Source: JAGQRJ01 sp041402045 (lineage in GTDB: Bacteria; Planctomycetota; J058). Taken from it: DNA of 57,449 bases. Every line of letters begins with the position of its first letter. Positions within the stretch are counted from its first letter, which is position 1. A program made the position numbers and the translations under genes. Below are positions 38,189-47,027 of the stretch, piece by piece. The stretch spans positions 1 through 57,449 of the forward strand of contig JAWKSZ010000053.1 in assembly GCA_041402045.1 (NCBI GenBank), in the 5' to 3' direction. The notes below the pieces were generated by a model, which saw nothing but the letters and a program-made list of their open reading frames with translations, did no database searches and was not told the DNA's origin.

Positions 38189-39011
38189 GTGAGCCTGGCA
38201 AGCGGGATCAAGCGCTACATCGCTTCAGGTCGAGCCCACCGAGCTCGAGGCCGAGCCCCCGCCGACCCCCGGAGACTACCTGCGGAGCTCGCGCAGCAGG
38301 TGCGCCTCGTCCCCACCCAGCGCACGGCGGAGGAGCTGTCGAGGACCTCGAAGAGCTTCGACGAGGCCGCTCAGCGAGCAGCGGAGTTTCCGAACGCCCT
38401 GACCCCGACCCTGAGGTGGAGTCGGCCCGGCTGCGTTCGGAGTGGTGGCCGCCGCCGCGACCCTGAAGCTCCAGGCGCCGGCGATCGCCCTGGAGCAGGA
38501 CCCCTCGACGACGGCGAGACCCCCGATCGGCGTGCCCCAGGTCTACGCCGCGGCCAAGATCGGCCAGCCGCTCCACGGCTTCAGCCTGGAGAAGATCGGG
38601 GCCATGCTCCAGGACCCGCGCATGGCGGCGCTCCCCCGCGACGCGCGAGCCAGCGCGATCGCGGTCCTGCTCGAGAACGCCGGGGTCAAGCTGGAGGAGG
38701 TGGTCAAGGACGCCGGGCAGCGCGACCAGGCCCTCGACCGCTTCGAGGACTTCCTCACCGAGAAGCTGATCGAGCTCGAGGTCGAGCTCCAGCAGAAGAA
38801 CGAGGAGCTCGACGCCGAGATCGAGCGCCTGATCGCGCGCAAGCGCGAGCAGCGCGCAGAGAACGAGGCCCGGCTGCAGACCAAGCGCGTCGAGCTCGCG
38901 CGCTTCCGCCGGGTCAAGCGCGCCGAGGAGCAGCGCCTGTTCGACGTGGTCGCCTACTTCACCGAGGAGAACCCTGTCGACGTGACCCCGATCCGGCCCG
39001 AGGCCGACTGA
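38189..39011 (+). CDS. Coiled-coil protein, frameshifted near the start
   Basis: GTG 38189 (MSLASGIKRYIA) begins 3 bp after the ATPase stop. The first 85 codons are spread over three frames (LQVEPTELEAEPPPTPGDYL, RLVPTQRTAEELSRTSKSFD, DPDPEVESARLRSEW). From 38442 one clean frame runs to the stop. The C-terminal half is a long coiled coil (DRFEDFLTEKLIELEVELQQ, KNEELDAEIERLIARKREQR), ending with FDVVAYFTEENPVDVTPIRP. About 274 residues when joined. No enzymatic motif. Tight spacing suggests it works with the AAA+ ATPase. Confidence 0.65.
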
Positions 39012-39182
39012 CGCCGGGCGGCGACACCCGGGCGCTTGGGTGACAGCCCCTGCGCCTCATGCGGGTCGGGACCGAGACGCTCGACGCACCTCCGCGGACG
39101 TTTCGCGGGGCGGCGACGTTTAGGTCCGGGGAACGGCGTCTGCTTGGCGTCCGCCCGGAAGGATCGCGAAGGAAGGCGAAGC

Positions 39183-39632
39183 ATGATCGAAATGTATTTG
39201 GAGTTCGAGGGGATCGTCGGCAGCGAGTCGCGCAAGGGGGTCAAGGACGCCTTGCCCGTGCTGGCCTGGAGCTGGGGGCTCAGCGGCTCGCCCACGCGGC
39301 ACCCCAACGTGCAGGACTTGAGCGTGACCCTGTGGATGGACGCCGCGGCGACCGGCCTGGCCCGGGCGATCACCGAGCACTCGAGCGGCAAGGCTCGGCT
39401 CTCCTGCTTCCGCCCCCGCGACGAGGAGCACCCCCTCTACCGCTACGAGCTCGAGGGCGCGGCGGTGACCTCGCTCTCCATGGGCGGCAGCGGCGGCGAG
39501 GACCGCTTCACGCTCAACACGTCGATCACCTTCAAGGCGATCTCCATGCAGATCAACCTGCTCGACGCCGAGGGCCGCACCACCCCGGAGTTCGCCTCGG
39601 CGCAGGTCGAGGTCCACGACAGCCGCTGGTAG
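39183..39632 (+). CDS. Hcp-family (type VI secretion tube-like) protein
   Basis: 149 residues; AAGGAAGG upstream of ATG 39183. YLEFEGIVGSESRKGVKD, VLAWSWGLSGSPT, VQDLSVTLWMDAA and SLSMGGSGGEDRFTLNTSIT match the Hcp1 pattern (EFEGIxGES, SWSWG, QDLS, GGSGGxDR) almost point by point. Hcp forms hexameric rings that stack into the type VI inner tube. No sheath, baseplate, VgrG or ClpV genes are visible here, so it is an orphan in this window. Similar orphan Hcp-like proteins occur in bacteria without a full system. It lies 170 bp after the coiled-coil gene. Confidence 0.85.
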   Translation: MIEMYLEFEGIVGSESRKGVKDALPVLAWSWGLSGSPTRHPNVQDLSVTLWMDAAATGLARAITEHSSGKARLSCFRPRDEEHPLYRYELEGAAVTSLSMGGSGGEDRFTLNTSITFKAISMQINLLDAEGRTTPEFASAQVEVHDSRW

Positions 39633-39691
39633 TGATCCGGCGCGCCCTCCGCGCGCGGAAGCGCGTGGAGGGCGGTCCGTGAGCGCGTCAC

Positions 39692-40225
39692 GTGAGTGAG
39701 CTCGGCGGGGTCCCCCTGGCGGTGGGGGCCGGGAGCCTCGTGGCCTTGGCCGCGACCCTCGCGGTCGCGCGCCGCCCCGGGACCCGCGGGGACGCGACCT
39801 ACCCCGCCCTGGCGCTCTCGGCGCTGGGCGTGCTCGCCGCCGCTGGCGGCGAGGCCTGGCTGCGCCCGCCGCCCGGGGTCAGCGGCGAGACCTGGGCCGG
39901 GTGGGCGCTCCTCGCCCTCGGCGCGGGGCTCACGCTCTGGGCGCACCGCGCGCTCGGCGCCAACTACTCGCCCACCGCCGAGCACCCGGACCCCGAGGCC
40001 CACACCCTGATCCGCCACGGGCCCTACCGCTGGCTGAACCACCCGCAGTACGTGGGGAACGTGCTCTCCCTGGCCGGGCTCCTGGCCGCCCTCGGCGCGC
40101 GCTGGGCCTGGCTCGCGCTCCTGCCCTTCGCCGCCGCCGCGCGCTGGCGGATCGCCCGCGAGGAGCGCTGGCTGGCGGCGCGGTATCCGGAGCGGGCGCG
40201 GGCGGTTGGCGCAGACCCGGAATGA
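39692..40225 (+). CDS. Isoprenylcysteine carboxyl methyltransferase-like membrane protein
   Basis: 177 residues from GTG 39692. Four to five membrane segments (from VPLAVGAGSLVALAATLAVA onward). The C-terminal signature LIRHGPYRWLNHPQYVGN followed later by REERWLAARYPERAR is typical of the ICMT/PEMT-like family: the S-adenosylmethionine site lies around the HGPY...HPxY stretch, and EE the second motif. The substrate in bacteria is usually unknown. Precedes pilT by 28 bp. Confidence 0.8.
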   Translation: MSELGGVPLAVGAGSLVALAATLAVARRPGTRGDATYPALALSALGVLAAAGGEAWLRPPPGVSGETWAGWALLALGAGLTLWAHRALGANYSPTAEHPDPEAHTLIRHGPYRWLNHPQYVGNVLSLAGLLAALGARWAWLALLPFAAAARWRIAREERWLAARYPERARAVGADPE

Positions 40226-40253
40226 CCGTAGGATCTGGGCTCGCGAGGTTTCC

Positions 40254-41316
40254 GTGGCCAAGATCGACCAGTTCTTCCGCGCCCTGAAAGACAAGGGCGG
40301 CAGCGACTTGCACCTGCAGGCAGGCCAGCCGCCGAAGTTCCGGATTCACGGCCGCCTCGAGCCGCTGAACATGCCGCCGCTCTCGAACAAGGACGCCAAG
40401 AAGATCCTCTACGAGATCCTCAGCGAGAAGCGCAAGAAGCACTTCGAGGACAACTGGGACCTGGACTTCGCCTACGAGGTCCCGGGCGTGGCGCGCTTTC
40501 GCTGCAACTACCTCATGCAGCAGCGCGGGATCGCCGCGGTGTTCCGCATCATTCCCACGAAGATCATGACCCTCGAGGACCTGGGCGTCCCTGGCGAGCC
40601 GCTGCGCCGGCTGTGCGACCTGCGCGCGGGCTTGATCCTGGTCACCGGCCCTACGGGCTCGGGCAAGTCGACGACCCTCGCGGCCATGATCGACTACATA
40701 AACGAGTCCCAGCAGCGGCACATTATTACGATCGAGGACCCGATCGAGTTCGTGCACCCGAACAAGAACTGCGTGCTCACCCAGCGCGAGGTCGGGGTCG
40801 ACACCGAGTCCTTCTCCGCCGCGCTGCGCGGCGCGGCGCGCGAGGACCCGGACGTGATCCTCGTCGGCGAAATGCGCGACCTGGAGACGATCGGCCTGGC
40901 GATCACCTCCGCCGAGACCGGCAACCTGGTGTTCGGCACCCTGCACCAACAGCGCCGCCAAGACGATCGACCGCGTGATCGACGTGTTCCCCGAGGACCA
41001 GCAGGCCCAGATCCGGACCATGCTCTCGGTGTCGCTCCAGGGCGTGGTCGCCCAGCTGCTCATGCGCCGCACCGACGGCCAGGGCCGCGTGGCGGTCAAC
41101 GAGATCCTGATCTCGAGCCCCGCCCTCGGCGCGATCATTCGCGAAGGCGCGATCCACAAGGTCAGCAGCTACATCGAGACCAGCCGCGGCGAAGGCATGC
41201 AGCTCATGGACGACTCGATCCTGCAGAAGCTCAAGGCCGGCCTCGTCTCGCCCAACGAGGCCTTCATGAAGGCCGCGGACAAGCACAAGTTCGAGCACCT
41301 GCTCCGTCGCGGCTAA
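40254..41316 (+). CDS. pilT: Type IV pilus retraction ATPase PilT, one 2-base deletion
   Basis: About 354 residues from GTG 40254. N-terminal GGSDLHLQAGQPP; Walker A GPTGSGKST (~40650); Asp box TIEDPIEF; Walker B VILVGEMRDLETI; ALTAAETG-like AITSAETGNLVFGTLH. At ~40945 the sequence reads CTGCACCAACAG, where CTGCAC-ACC-AACAGC (LHTNSAAKTIDRVIDVFP) is expected: two bases are missing, and the frame resumes as MIDVFPEDQQAQIRTMLSVS to the stop at 41316. Since all catalytic motifs are intact I infer a sequencing error. PilT powers pilus retraction and twitching. No other pilus genes are in view. It overlaps the convergent kinase gene by 4 bp. Confidence 0.93.
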
Positions 41317-43394
41317 CGGACCTCGACCTGGAAGGTCGACTCGCCGGCGCCGCCGGAGAAGTTGCCGGTGTGGGACCAGAGGTGGACCGCGTCGGCGAAG
41401 CGCGCGGGGAGCGGCGCGGCGCTGGCAGACCAGCGACCGCGCTCCCGGGCGAGCTCGCGGTCGGCCTGGCTGAGGGTCAGGGTCCAGCCGTCGCGGGTCG
41501 CGTCGAGGTCGACCGCGATCGGCAGCCTGAGGTCGAGGCGGCAGGCGAAGCGCTCGAGGATCGCGACGCCGGGGACGCGGGGGAGCCCGGGCTGGGCCAC
41601 GGCGATCAGGTCCGAGTTCCCCGGGCGCTGGCGGTTCGCCTGACGCACGAGGCCCTGGGCCCGGCCGTCGCGGCCCACGCTCAGGCTCAGCCACCAGGCC
41701 TCGCCCAGCTCCCGGGCCGCGGTGATCGGAGCGTTCTCGTCGCGCAGGCCGAGCTCGAAGAACACCGCCGCCGGCCCTGCGAAGCCGTGGCCGCGCTCCC
41801 AGTCGGCCAGGGGCCCCGAGTCGCGGGCCGGAGCCGCGGTCAGGGTCCAGCGCACGCGCAGCGGCAGGCGCCGCGCCTCCGGATCGAAGGCGGCGGCGCG
41901 GCCCCAGGCCTCGCCCGGGTTGGGGCGCGAGGTGTAGGTCCCGGGCGGCGCCTCGCTCAGGCTCTGACCCGGCGGGTAGACCGGGAGCCCGCGCAGCGGG
42001 CCAGCGGGGTCCGCGCGGGGCTCGGGCTCGTCGGGGACCTGGGAATACTGAGGCGCGGGCTCCGGGCGCTCCGCGGGCTCGCGCACCGCGGGGGCGTCCT
42101 CGCCGTGCTGCGCGGAGGCGGTCGGCGCCTCGTCCTGTGCGGACGCGGTCGGCGCCTCGGCCAGCGCGCGGGGCGGGCGCTCGGGGGTCCCGACGCCGGG
42201 CGCCTGGGGGCCGAGCGCCTGGCTGAGCGCGAGCAGCGCGGCCAGCGCGACCCCCGCGCCGCCGAGGACGTAGGGTCCCCAGCGCCGGGCTTCGGGCGCG
42301 GGGGCGGCGCGCGGGGCGGGGTCGCAGGCCGCCTCCTGCCCGCGGCCGGAGAGGCCGGCCAGCGCCTCCTGCAGCGCGACCAGGGCCGCGGCGGCGCTGG
42401 GGTAGCGCCGCTCGCGGTCCTGGGTCATGCAGCGCCGCACGAAGGCCACCGTGCGCGGCGAGGCGTCGAGGCCCTGGGGCGGGCCCTGGTTCACCCGCGG
42501 GGCCTTGCCGGTGAGCAGCGCCTGGAGCGTGGCGCCGAGCGCGTAGAGGTCCGAGCGCACGTCGAGGTCGCCCTCCCCCGCGAGCTGCTCGGGGGACATG
42601 AAGGGCAGCGTGCCCACCGCGACGCCGGTCAGCGTCATGCGGTCCGCGCCCTGGCTGCTGCGGGCGAGGCCCAGGTCGCCGAGCTTGGCTCGGCCCTCGT
42701 CGTCGAGGAACAGGTTCTGCGGCTTGAGGTCGCGGTGCACGAGCCCGGCGGCCTCGAAGGCGACCAGCGCCTCGGCGGCGTCGCGGCAGAGCCCGAGGGC
42801 GTCGGCTTCGGACAGGGACCCGCCCGCGCGCTTGGCGAGCCCCGCCGCGTCGCCGCCGCGCATGAGCTCCATGGCCATGAACGGCTGCCCGCTCGCGGTC
42901 TGCCCGACCTGGTAGCAGGTCACGACCCGGGGGTGGCTGAGCTTGGCCAGGGTCCGCGCCTCGCGCAGGAAGCGGCGCTGGCCCTCGGGGTCCTGGGCCA
43001 GCGCCGGGGAGAGGACCTTGAGCGCCACGTCCCGGGCCAGCGAGCGCTGCCGCGCGCGGAACACCTGCCCCATGCCGCCCGCGCCGAGGGGCGCCTGGAG
43101 CACGAAGTCGCCGATTTCTGCGCCGATCTGCAGCAGCGTGGGCTCCACGACCTGCCCCGGACGGCTCACGCCGCTGCCCTCGACGCCGGTGTCCTCCCCC
43201 GCGCTGCCGTCGAGGAGCTCCTCGAGCTGCGCCTCGGGGAGGTCGACCCAGAACGCGACCAGGGCCGGGGTCAGCTCGGCCGGCGGGCGCGCGGCCATGT
43301 CCTCCAGCGCGGCCTCGGCGGCTTCCCGCGGGAGCACGCCCAGGCGTTGGCCGAGGGAGAAGGCGGCGCGCCAGCGCTCGAGGGGCACGCTCAC
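41313..43394 (-). CDS. Ser/Thr protein kinase downstream of an ECF sigma factor
   Basis: 693 residues from GTG 43394, whose GTGA overlaps the ECF stop codon by 4 bp; upstream open sequence belongs to a shadow frame. Residues 1-90 are an N-terminal extension; kinase at ~95-355 (LGAGGMGQVFRARQ, HRDLKPQNLFLDDE; the DFG motif reads DLG). A membrane segment at ~373-393 (YVLGGAGVALAALLALSQAL) is followed by a Pro/Ala-rich linker with a repeated SAQDEAPTASAQ-type unit and an outside domain of ~200 residues (VRWTLTAAP, AAVFFELGLRDENAPI, DLRLPIAVDLDATRDGWTLT) that looks beta-rich. ECF-kinase pairs without an anti-sigma factor are known in Planctomycetes. Phosphorylation of the sigma factor is the likely control. 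Confidence 0.88.
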   Translation of the reverse strand: MSVPLERWRAAFSLGQRLGVLPREAAEAALEDMAARPPAELTPALVAFWVDLPEAQLEELLDGSAGEDTGVEGSGVSRPGQVVEPTLLQIGAEIGDFVLQAPLGAGGMGQVFRARQRSLARDVALKVLSPALAQDPEGQRRFLREARTLAKLSHPRVVTCYQVGQTASGQPFMAMELMRGGDAAGLAKRAGGSLSEADALGLCRDAAEALVAFEAAGLVHRDLKPQNLFLDDEGRAKLGDLGLARSSQGADRMTLTGVAVGTLPFMSPEQLAGEGDLDVRSDLYALGATLQALLTGKAPRVNQGPPQGLDASPRTVAFVRRCMTQDRERRYPSAAAALVALQEALAGLSGRGQEAACDPAPRAAPAPEARRWGPYVLGGAGVALAALLALSQALGPQAPGVGTPERPPRALAEAPTASAQDEAPTASAQHGEDAPAVREPAERPEPAPQYSQVPDEPEPRADPAGPLRGLPVYPPGQSLSEAPPGTYTSRPNPGEAWGRAAAFDPEARRLPLRVRWTLTAAPARDSGPLADWERGHGFAGPAAVFFELGLRDENAPITAARELGEAWWLSLSVGRDGRAQGLVRQANRQRPGNSDLIAVAQPGLPRVPGVAILERFACRLDLRLPIAVDLDATRDGWTLTLSQADRELARERGRWSASAAPLPARFADAVHLWSHTGNFSGGAGESTFQVEVR

Positions 43395-44089
43395 GCCGAG
43401 CCCTCGCGGAACAGGCGCAGCACCGCGTCGCGCTCGGCGGCCAGGCGCTCCGGGTCGGCGCTCAGGAACTTCAGCCGGCGCTCGGTCTCCTGCGAGAGCG
43501 CGTGGCGCAGGCGCGTGGCCCGGGTGTAGAGCGCGCCGCGGCTGAGCCCCAGCTCCGCGGCCAGCGCCTCGGCGTCCGGGCGCGCGGGGGCGAGCACCCA
43601 GCGCTCGAGCAGCGCCAGGCCGAGGGCGTCGTCGGCGAGCTGCTCCCGCACCGCGGCGATCGACTGGTCGACGAGGCAGCGGTTCCAGTCGCGCTCGAAG
43701 GCCTCCAGCGGATCGCCAGCCACGGGCTCCACCGCCGGCAGGTCGGCGTCGGCGAGCCAGGCCACCCGGTCGGGGCGCGCGCGCTCCTTGCGCTGCGCCT
43801 GACGGCGCACGTTGGTGAGGCAGGTCACGAGGAACGTCCGCAGCCGGCCGCGCTCGGGGTCGAAGCGCGCGAGCACGCCCCCCTCGAGCCCGCGCACGAA
43901 GAACTCTTGCAGCTGGTCCTGCGCGTCCTGGGCGTCGCTCCCGGTGCGCCGCAGGAAGGCGTAGAGCGGCGGCCAATACCCGCGGAAGAAGCGCTCCCAA
44001 GCCGTCCGCCACCCCGGAGCCGAGGGGTCGGCCGCCAACTGCACCAAGGTCGTGCGGGTGAGCGGGAAGCCTGCGCGTCGCGAATCCAC
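43391..44089 (-). CDS. ECF RNA polymerase sigma factor
   Basis: 232 residues from GTG 44089. Region 2 at ~25-100 (WERFFRGYWPPLYAFLRRTG, DAQDQLQEFFVRGLE, GRLRTFLVTCLTNVRRQAQR); region 4 at ~165-210 (DAEALAAELGLSRGALYTRA), with an unusually long loop between them. An extended tail of ~25 residues follows. The FRGYWPPLYAFLRR-type region 2 is characteristic of the planctomycete sigma factors I know. No anti-sigma gene; the kinase overlaps its stop, so both are made together. Confidence 0.9.
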   Translation of the reverse strand: MDSRRAGFPLTRTTLVQLAADPSAPGWRTAWERFFRGYWPPLYAFLRRTGSDAQDAQDQLQEFFVRGLEGGVLARFDPERGRLRTFLVTCLTNVRRQAQRKERARPDRVAWLADADLPAVEPVAGDPLEAFERDWNRCLVDQSIAAVREQLADDALGLALLERWVLAPARPDAEALAAELGLSRGALYTRATRLRHALSQETERRLKFLSADPERLAAERDAVLRLFREGSA

Positions 44090-44150
44090 GTCATGAGTCT
44101 ACGCCTTCGCCTCTGTACGCGCCGCGACGCGACGTCTTACAGGGTTTCTT

Positions 44151-44198
44151 CCCCTGCCCCTGCCCCTGCCCCTGCCCGTGCCCCTGCCCGTGCCCGTG
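44151..44198. repeat. Eight hexanucleotide units (CCCCTG/CCCGTG)
   Basis: Eight consecutive 6-bp units: four CCCCTG, then CCCGTG, CCCCTG and two CCCGTG. They lie in a gene-free gap (44095-44603) just upstream of the ECF gene, so length variation could alter its promoter region. Confidence 0.8.
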
Positions 44199-44241
44199 AG
44201 GGTGTTGGTACACCCCGTTCACGCTCTGGGCCGGAAGAAGG

Positions 44242-44402
44242 GAACCGCCAAGGCCGGCAAGAGCGCCAAGGCTCCGCCCTGTCGACCCCTCCTCCAGGTT
44301 GGGAAGTGAGGCAGCAGCAGGGCGTCGGTTCAAGTCGTGTCTTGCCTGCGCGAGGTGACCGAATCAGCGGAGCCTTGGTGTCCTTGGCGTCCTTGGCGGT
44401 TT
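44242..44402. repeat. Inverted repeat with 35-bp arms (CCAAGG-rich)
   Basis: GAACCGCCAAGGCCGGCAAG begins the left arm (44242-44276), which ends CGCCAAGGCTCCG. The right arm (44368-44402) reads on the other strand AAACCGCCAAGGACGCCAAG and ends CACCAAGGCTCCG. Arms of equal length match at roughly 80 % around 91 bp of unique sequence. Such CGCCAAGGACGCCAAGG palindromes recur between genes in many unrelated bacteria. A small non-autonomous element or structured RNA is possible. The remainder of the 500-bp gap shows no gene. Confidence 0.7.
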
Positions 44403-44603
44403 GGATTCCTGGTCCTGTCGGCGCGGATTCGCAACAGCCTCCCGTGCCCGCGCCCCTGCCGGAACGGGTAACGCCGGCCCCCTCCCGCCTTCGCGGGTGG
44501 GGCGCAGGCAAGGGCCCGCCGAGGCGGGAGTTAGCGCGACCTCTCGGAAAACCCTGAAAGATCCCGGGGCGGGCCGGATAGCCGGGGTGAGAAGGAGAGA
44601 CTC

Positions 44604-45623
44604 ATGCGCTACCCCGTCGCCACCGCCGCCTTGCTCGCGGCCCTGACCCACGCCGGCTGCAACTCGGGCGGGAGCAGCTCGCCCCCGGCCGGGACGTCGA
44701 GCTCGGGACCGGCTCCGTCCAGCCCGTCCGCGCCGTCGACGCCCAGCACGCCGTCGACGCCCAGCACGCCGTCGACCCCCACGACGCCGTCGACCCCCAC
44801 GACGCCTGCGGCCCCGGTCGACGACCTCGCGGCGCTCTCGGACGAGTTCGACGACCCCGCGACGCTCGCGAACTGGAGGCGGATCTACCAGACCGAGCAG
44901 TGGGGGTTCGACCAGCTCGAGAGCCACGACCTGGGCGCGACCCGCGCCGGCTGGTTGACCCTCGTGCCCTACACCAGCTCGTGGTACGAGGACTACCGTG
45001 GCGTGCTCGTCTACAAGGACCTCAGCGGCGACTTCGTGGCCACGACCCACGTGCTCTCGACCAACCGCGCCGGGAGCGCGCCGCCGAGCCGGCTCTACTC
45101 CTTGGCGGGGATCATGGTCCGTGCGCCGCGGAACGTGACCCCGGCGACCTGGCAGCCGGGACAGGAGGACTACGTGTTCCTCTCTTTGGGCGCGGCCAGC
45201 GTCCCGGGCTCGGCCCAGACCGAGGTCAAGACCACCGACGACGGGACCTCGACCCTCACGATCGACGCCGCCGCGGGCAGCGAGGCCTGGATCCGCGTGG
45301 CCCGGATCGGGAGCGCGGTGATCTGCCTGATCCGCGAGGCGAGCACGCCCTGGCGCGTGCACCGCCGCTTCGCGCGCGCGGACCTGCCCCAGGCGTTGCA
45401 GGTCGGGCTCACGGTCTACACCGACTGGGACAACGTGCAGGTCCTGACCCCGCAGGTGCATAACACGACCCAGATCACGACGGGCCAACCGGACCTGCGC
45501 GCGCAGTTCGACTTCGTGCGCTATGCGCGGCCGGTCGTCCCCGCGGGGCTCCAGGGGCGCGACCTCGCCGACCCCGCGCAGGTCAGCGACCTCGAGCTGC
45601 TCACGTTCCTCGGGCAGAACTGA
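44604..45623 (+). CDS. Lipoprotein with DUF1349/concanavalin-like domain
   Basis: 339 residues; AAGGAGA precedes ATG 44604. Signal peptide ending THAGC, Cys19. A linker of repeated T-P-S units (about 44735-44815, encoded by an 18-bp tandem repeat) leads to a single globular domain of ~260 residues (SDEFDDPATLANWRRIYQTE, WLTLVPYTSSWYEDYRGVLV, GSEAWIRVARIGSAVICLIR). The pattern of a lectin-like sandwich with FDDP...NW start recalls DUF1349/laminin-G-like surface proteins that bind sugars. No catalytic residues are evident. Its 3' end overlaps the convergent hydrolase gene by 23 bp. Confidence 0.75.
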   Translation: MRYPVATAALLAALTHAGCNSGGSSSPPAGTSSSGPAPSSPSAPSTPSTPSTPSTPSTPTTPSTPTTPAAPVDDLAALSDEFDDPATLANWRRIYQTEQWGFDQLESHDLGATRAGWLTLVPYTSSWYEDYRGVLVYKDLSGDFVATTHVLSTNRAGSAPPSRLYSLAGIMVRAPRNVTPATWQPGQEDYVFLSLGAASVPGSAQTEVKTTDDGTSTLTIDAAAGSEAWIRVARIGSAVICLIREASTPWRVHRRFARADLPQALQVGLTVYTDWDNVQVLTPQVHNTTQITTGQPDLRAQFDFVRYARPVVPAGLQGRDLADPAQVSDLELLTFLGQN

Positions 45624-46509
45624 GCGCGTGGAGCTGGCCCGCGACCTGGAGCAGGTAGCCCCGCCCGCGGGGACCGCGCTCCAGGCGCAGGAGCCAGGCC
45701 TCGGGGATCGCCTCGATCCCGTGGGCGGCGCCGAGGATCGCGCCGGTCATGGCGGCGATCGTGTCGCAGTCGCCGCCCAGGAGCACCGCGCGCGCGACGC
45801 CCTCGGCGTAGCTCCCCGCGTGGCGCGCGGCGAGGGCCAGGGCGGTGGGCACCGACTCGAGGGCCGCGACCCCGGTGGCGAGCCCGCGGCCGTGGAACAC
45901 GTCGTCGAGGCGCGCGCGGTAGGCGTCGTCGCGGGTGCGCTCGCGCAGGAAGGCCTCGAAGTCCGCGGCGCGGAACGGGCCGCGGGTGGCGAAGGCCACC
46001 GCGTGGGCGATCAGCCGCGCGCCTTCGACGGCGTGGGGGTGCGCGTGGGTCGGGGCTGCCGAGGCCTGGACCTGGGCCTCGAGCGCCGGCGGGTCCTCCG
46101 CGAAGGCCAGACCCACCGGGGCGACGCGCATGGCCGCGCCGTTGCCGAAGGAGCCGTCAGGGAAGTAGCTGACCGCGGCCTCGGTCGGGGGCATGCCGCC
46201 GTCGATCGCCGCGAGCGCGAGGAGCGCGCCGCGCCCGTAGCCCCGCTCGACGGTCAGGTTCGCCACGTAGCGCCGGGCGTAGTCGTCGACCGTCGCCCTG
46301 GGGCCGCGGACCCGGAGCGCCTCGGCGACCCCCAGGGCCATTTCGGTGTCGTCGGTGTAGCGCAGGACCTCCCCGGGCGGGTCGCGCTGGAGCGACCGCG
46401 CGTCGGGGTAGCGCCGAGCGATCGCGGCCGGCGGCAAGGCCTCGAGCGGGGCCCCCAGCGCGTCGCCGCAGGCCAACCCCAGGAGCCCGCCTTGGATCCG
46501 TTCGAGCAT
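45601..46509 (-). CDS. ADP-ribosylglycohydrolase family protein
   Basis: 302 residues from ATG 46509, which has GGAGG nine bases upstream; a longer open frame upstream lacks a ribosome site. Family motifs: GLLGLACGDALGAPLE at the start, YTDDTEMA (first metal site) and LLGGDCDTIAAMTGAILGA (second metal site). All acidic metal ligands appear intact, so it probably removes ADP-ribose from proteins or a small substrate using two divalent ions. It is divergent from the ArsR operon, sharing an intergenic region that contains two operator palindromes. Confidence 0.93.
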   Translation of the reverse strand: MLERIQGGLLGLACGDALGAPLEALPPAAIARRYPDARSLQRDPPGEVLRYTDDTEMALGVAEALRVRGPRATVDDYARRYVANLTVERGYGRGALLALAAIDGGMPPTEAAVSYFPDGSFGNGAAMRVAPVGLAFAEDPPALEAQVQASAAPTHAHPHAVEGARLIAHAVAFATRGPFRAADFEAFLRERTRDDAYRARLDDVFHGRGLATGVAALESVPTALALAARHAGSYAEGVARAVLLGGDCDTIAAMTGAILGAAHGIEAIPEAWLLRLERGPRGRGYLLQVAGQLHALSSARGT

Positions 46510-46586
46510 GCTGCCTCCTCGGGGGCCAAGAACGCGGGTCGCCCCGGATTCTCTCAGAGCTTGGAGGGCCAAGGCTTAGCTCTCTG

Positions 46587-46602
46587 TTAGCGAGTTCGCT
46601 AA
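46587..46602. promoter_or_regulatory. Operator palindrome 1 for the ArsR regulator
   Basis: TTAGCGAGTTCGCTAA: perfect 7-bp arms around 2 bases. AT-rich against the surrounding DNA and matching a second copy 33 bp downstream. The size and symmetry fit a winged-helix ArsR dimer. Confidence 0.75.
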
Positions 46603-46619
46603 ATACCTCTCGTGTTTGA

Positions 46620-46635
46620 TTAGCGAGATCGCTAA
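46620..46635. promoter_or_regulatory. Operator palindrome 2 for the ArsR regulator
   Basis: TTAGCGAGATCGCTAA: the same 7-bp arms with a one-base change in the centre. Centre-to-centre spacing of 33 bp, about three helical turns, places both copies on one DNA face. They lie 31 bp before the first gene of the ArsR operon and between it and the divergent hydrolase, so either or both promoters may be controlled. Confidence 0.75.
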
Positions 46636-46665
46636 ACTTCGCCCCACCCCACCGAGGAGCGGCGT

Positions 46666-46989
46666 ATGCCCGAGACCGTCATGGCCACCTACCGCGTCCA
46701 CCCCGACCACGAGCCCGCGTTCCGCGCGCTGCTGGCCCGCCACGTGCCGACCCTGCGCGGCCTGGGGCTGGCGACCGACACGCCGGCGCAGGTGTTCCGC
46801 CACGAGGAGGACGGGCGCCCGGTCTACGTCGAGGTCTTCGACTGGACCGACGCCCAGAGCGCGCGCACGGCCCACGAGACCCCGCAGGTCATGGCGATCT
46901 GGGAGCCCATGGGCGAGCTGGTCGAGGCTCGCGGCGGTCGCCCGAGCATGGAGTTCCCCCACGTCGCGCGCGTGACGGACCTCCCCTGA
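46666..46989 (+). CDS. Small ABM-like (dimeric alpha-beta barrel) protein
   Basis: 107 residues from ATG 46666. ATYRVHPDHEPAFRALLARH, then VFRHEEDGRPVYVEVFDWTD and HETPQVMAIWEPMGELVEAR follow the pattern of the antibiotic-biosynthesis-monooxygenase-like ferredoxin fold, which forms dimers and often handles small organic molecules or haem. No substrate can be named. It is the first gene of a two-gene operon with ArsR, which suggests a detoxification or small-molecule response. Confidence 0.7.
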   Translation: MPETVMATYRVHPDHEPAFRALLARHVPTLRGLGLATDTPAQVFRHEEDGRPVYVEVFDWTDAQSARTAHETPQVMAIWEPMGELVEARGGRPSMEFPHVARVTDLP

Positions 46990-47027
46990 AGCCGGACCCC
47001 GAGGGCGAGCTCGCCGAGCTGGAGGCG

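Noticed and set aside
39183..39632. A complete type VI secretion locus
   Set aside because: Only Hcp is present; the ATPase upstream is not ClpV-like and no sheath or baseplate genes occur.
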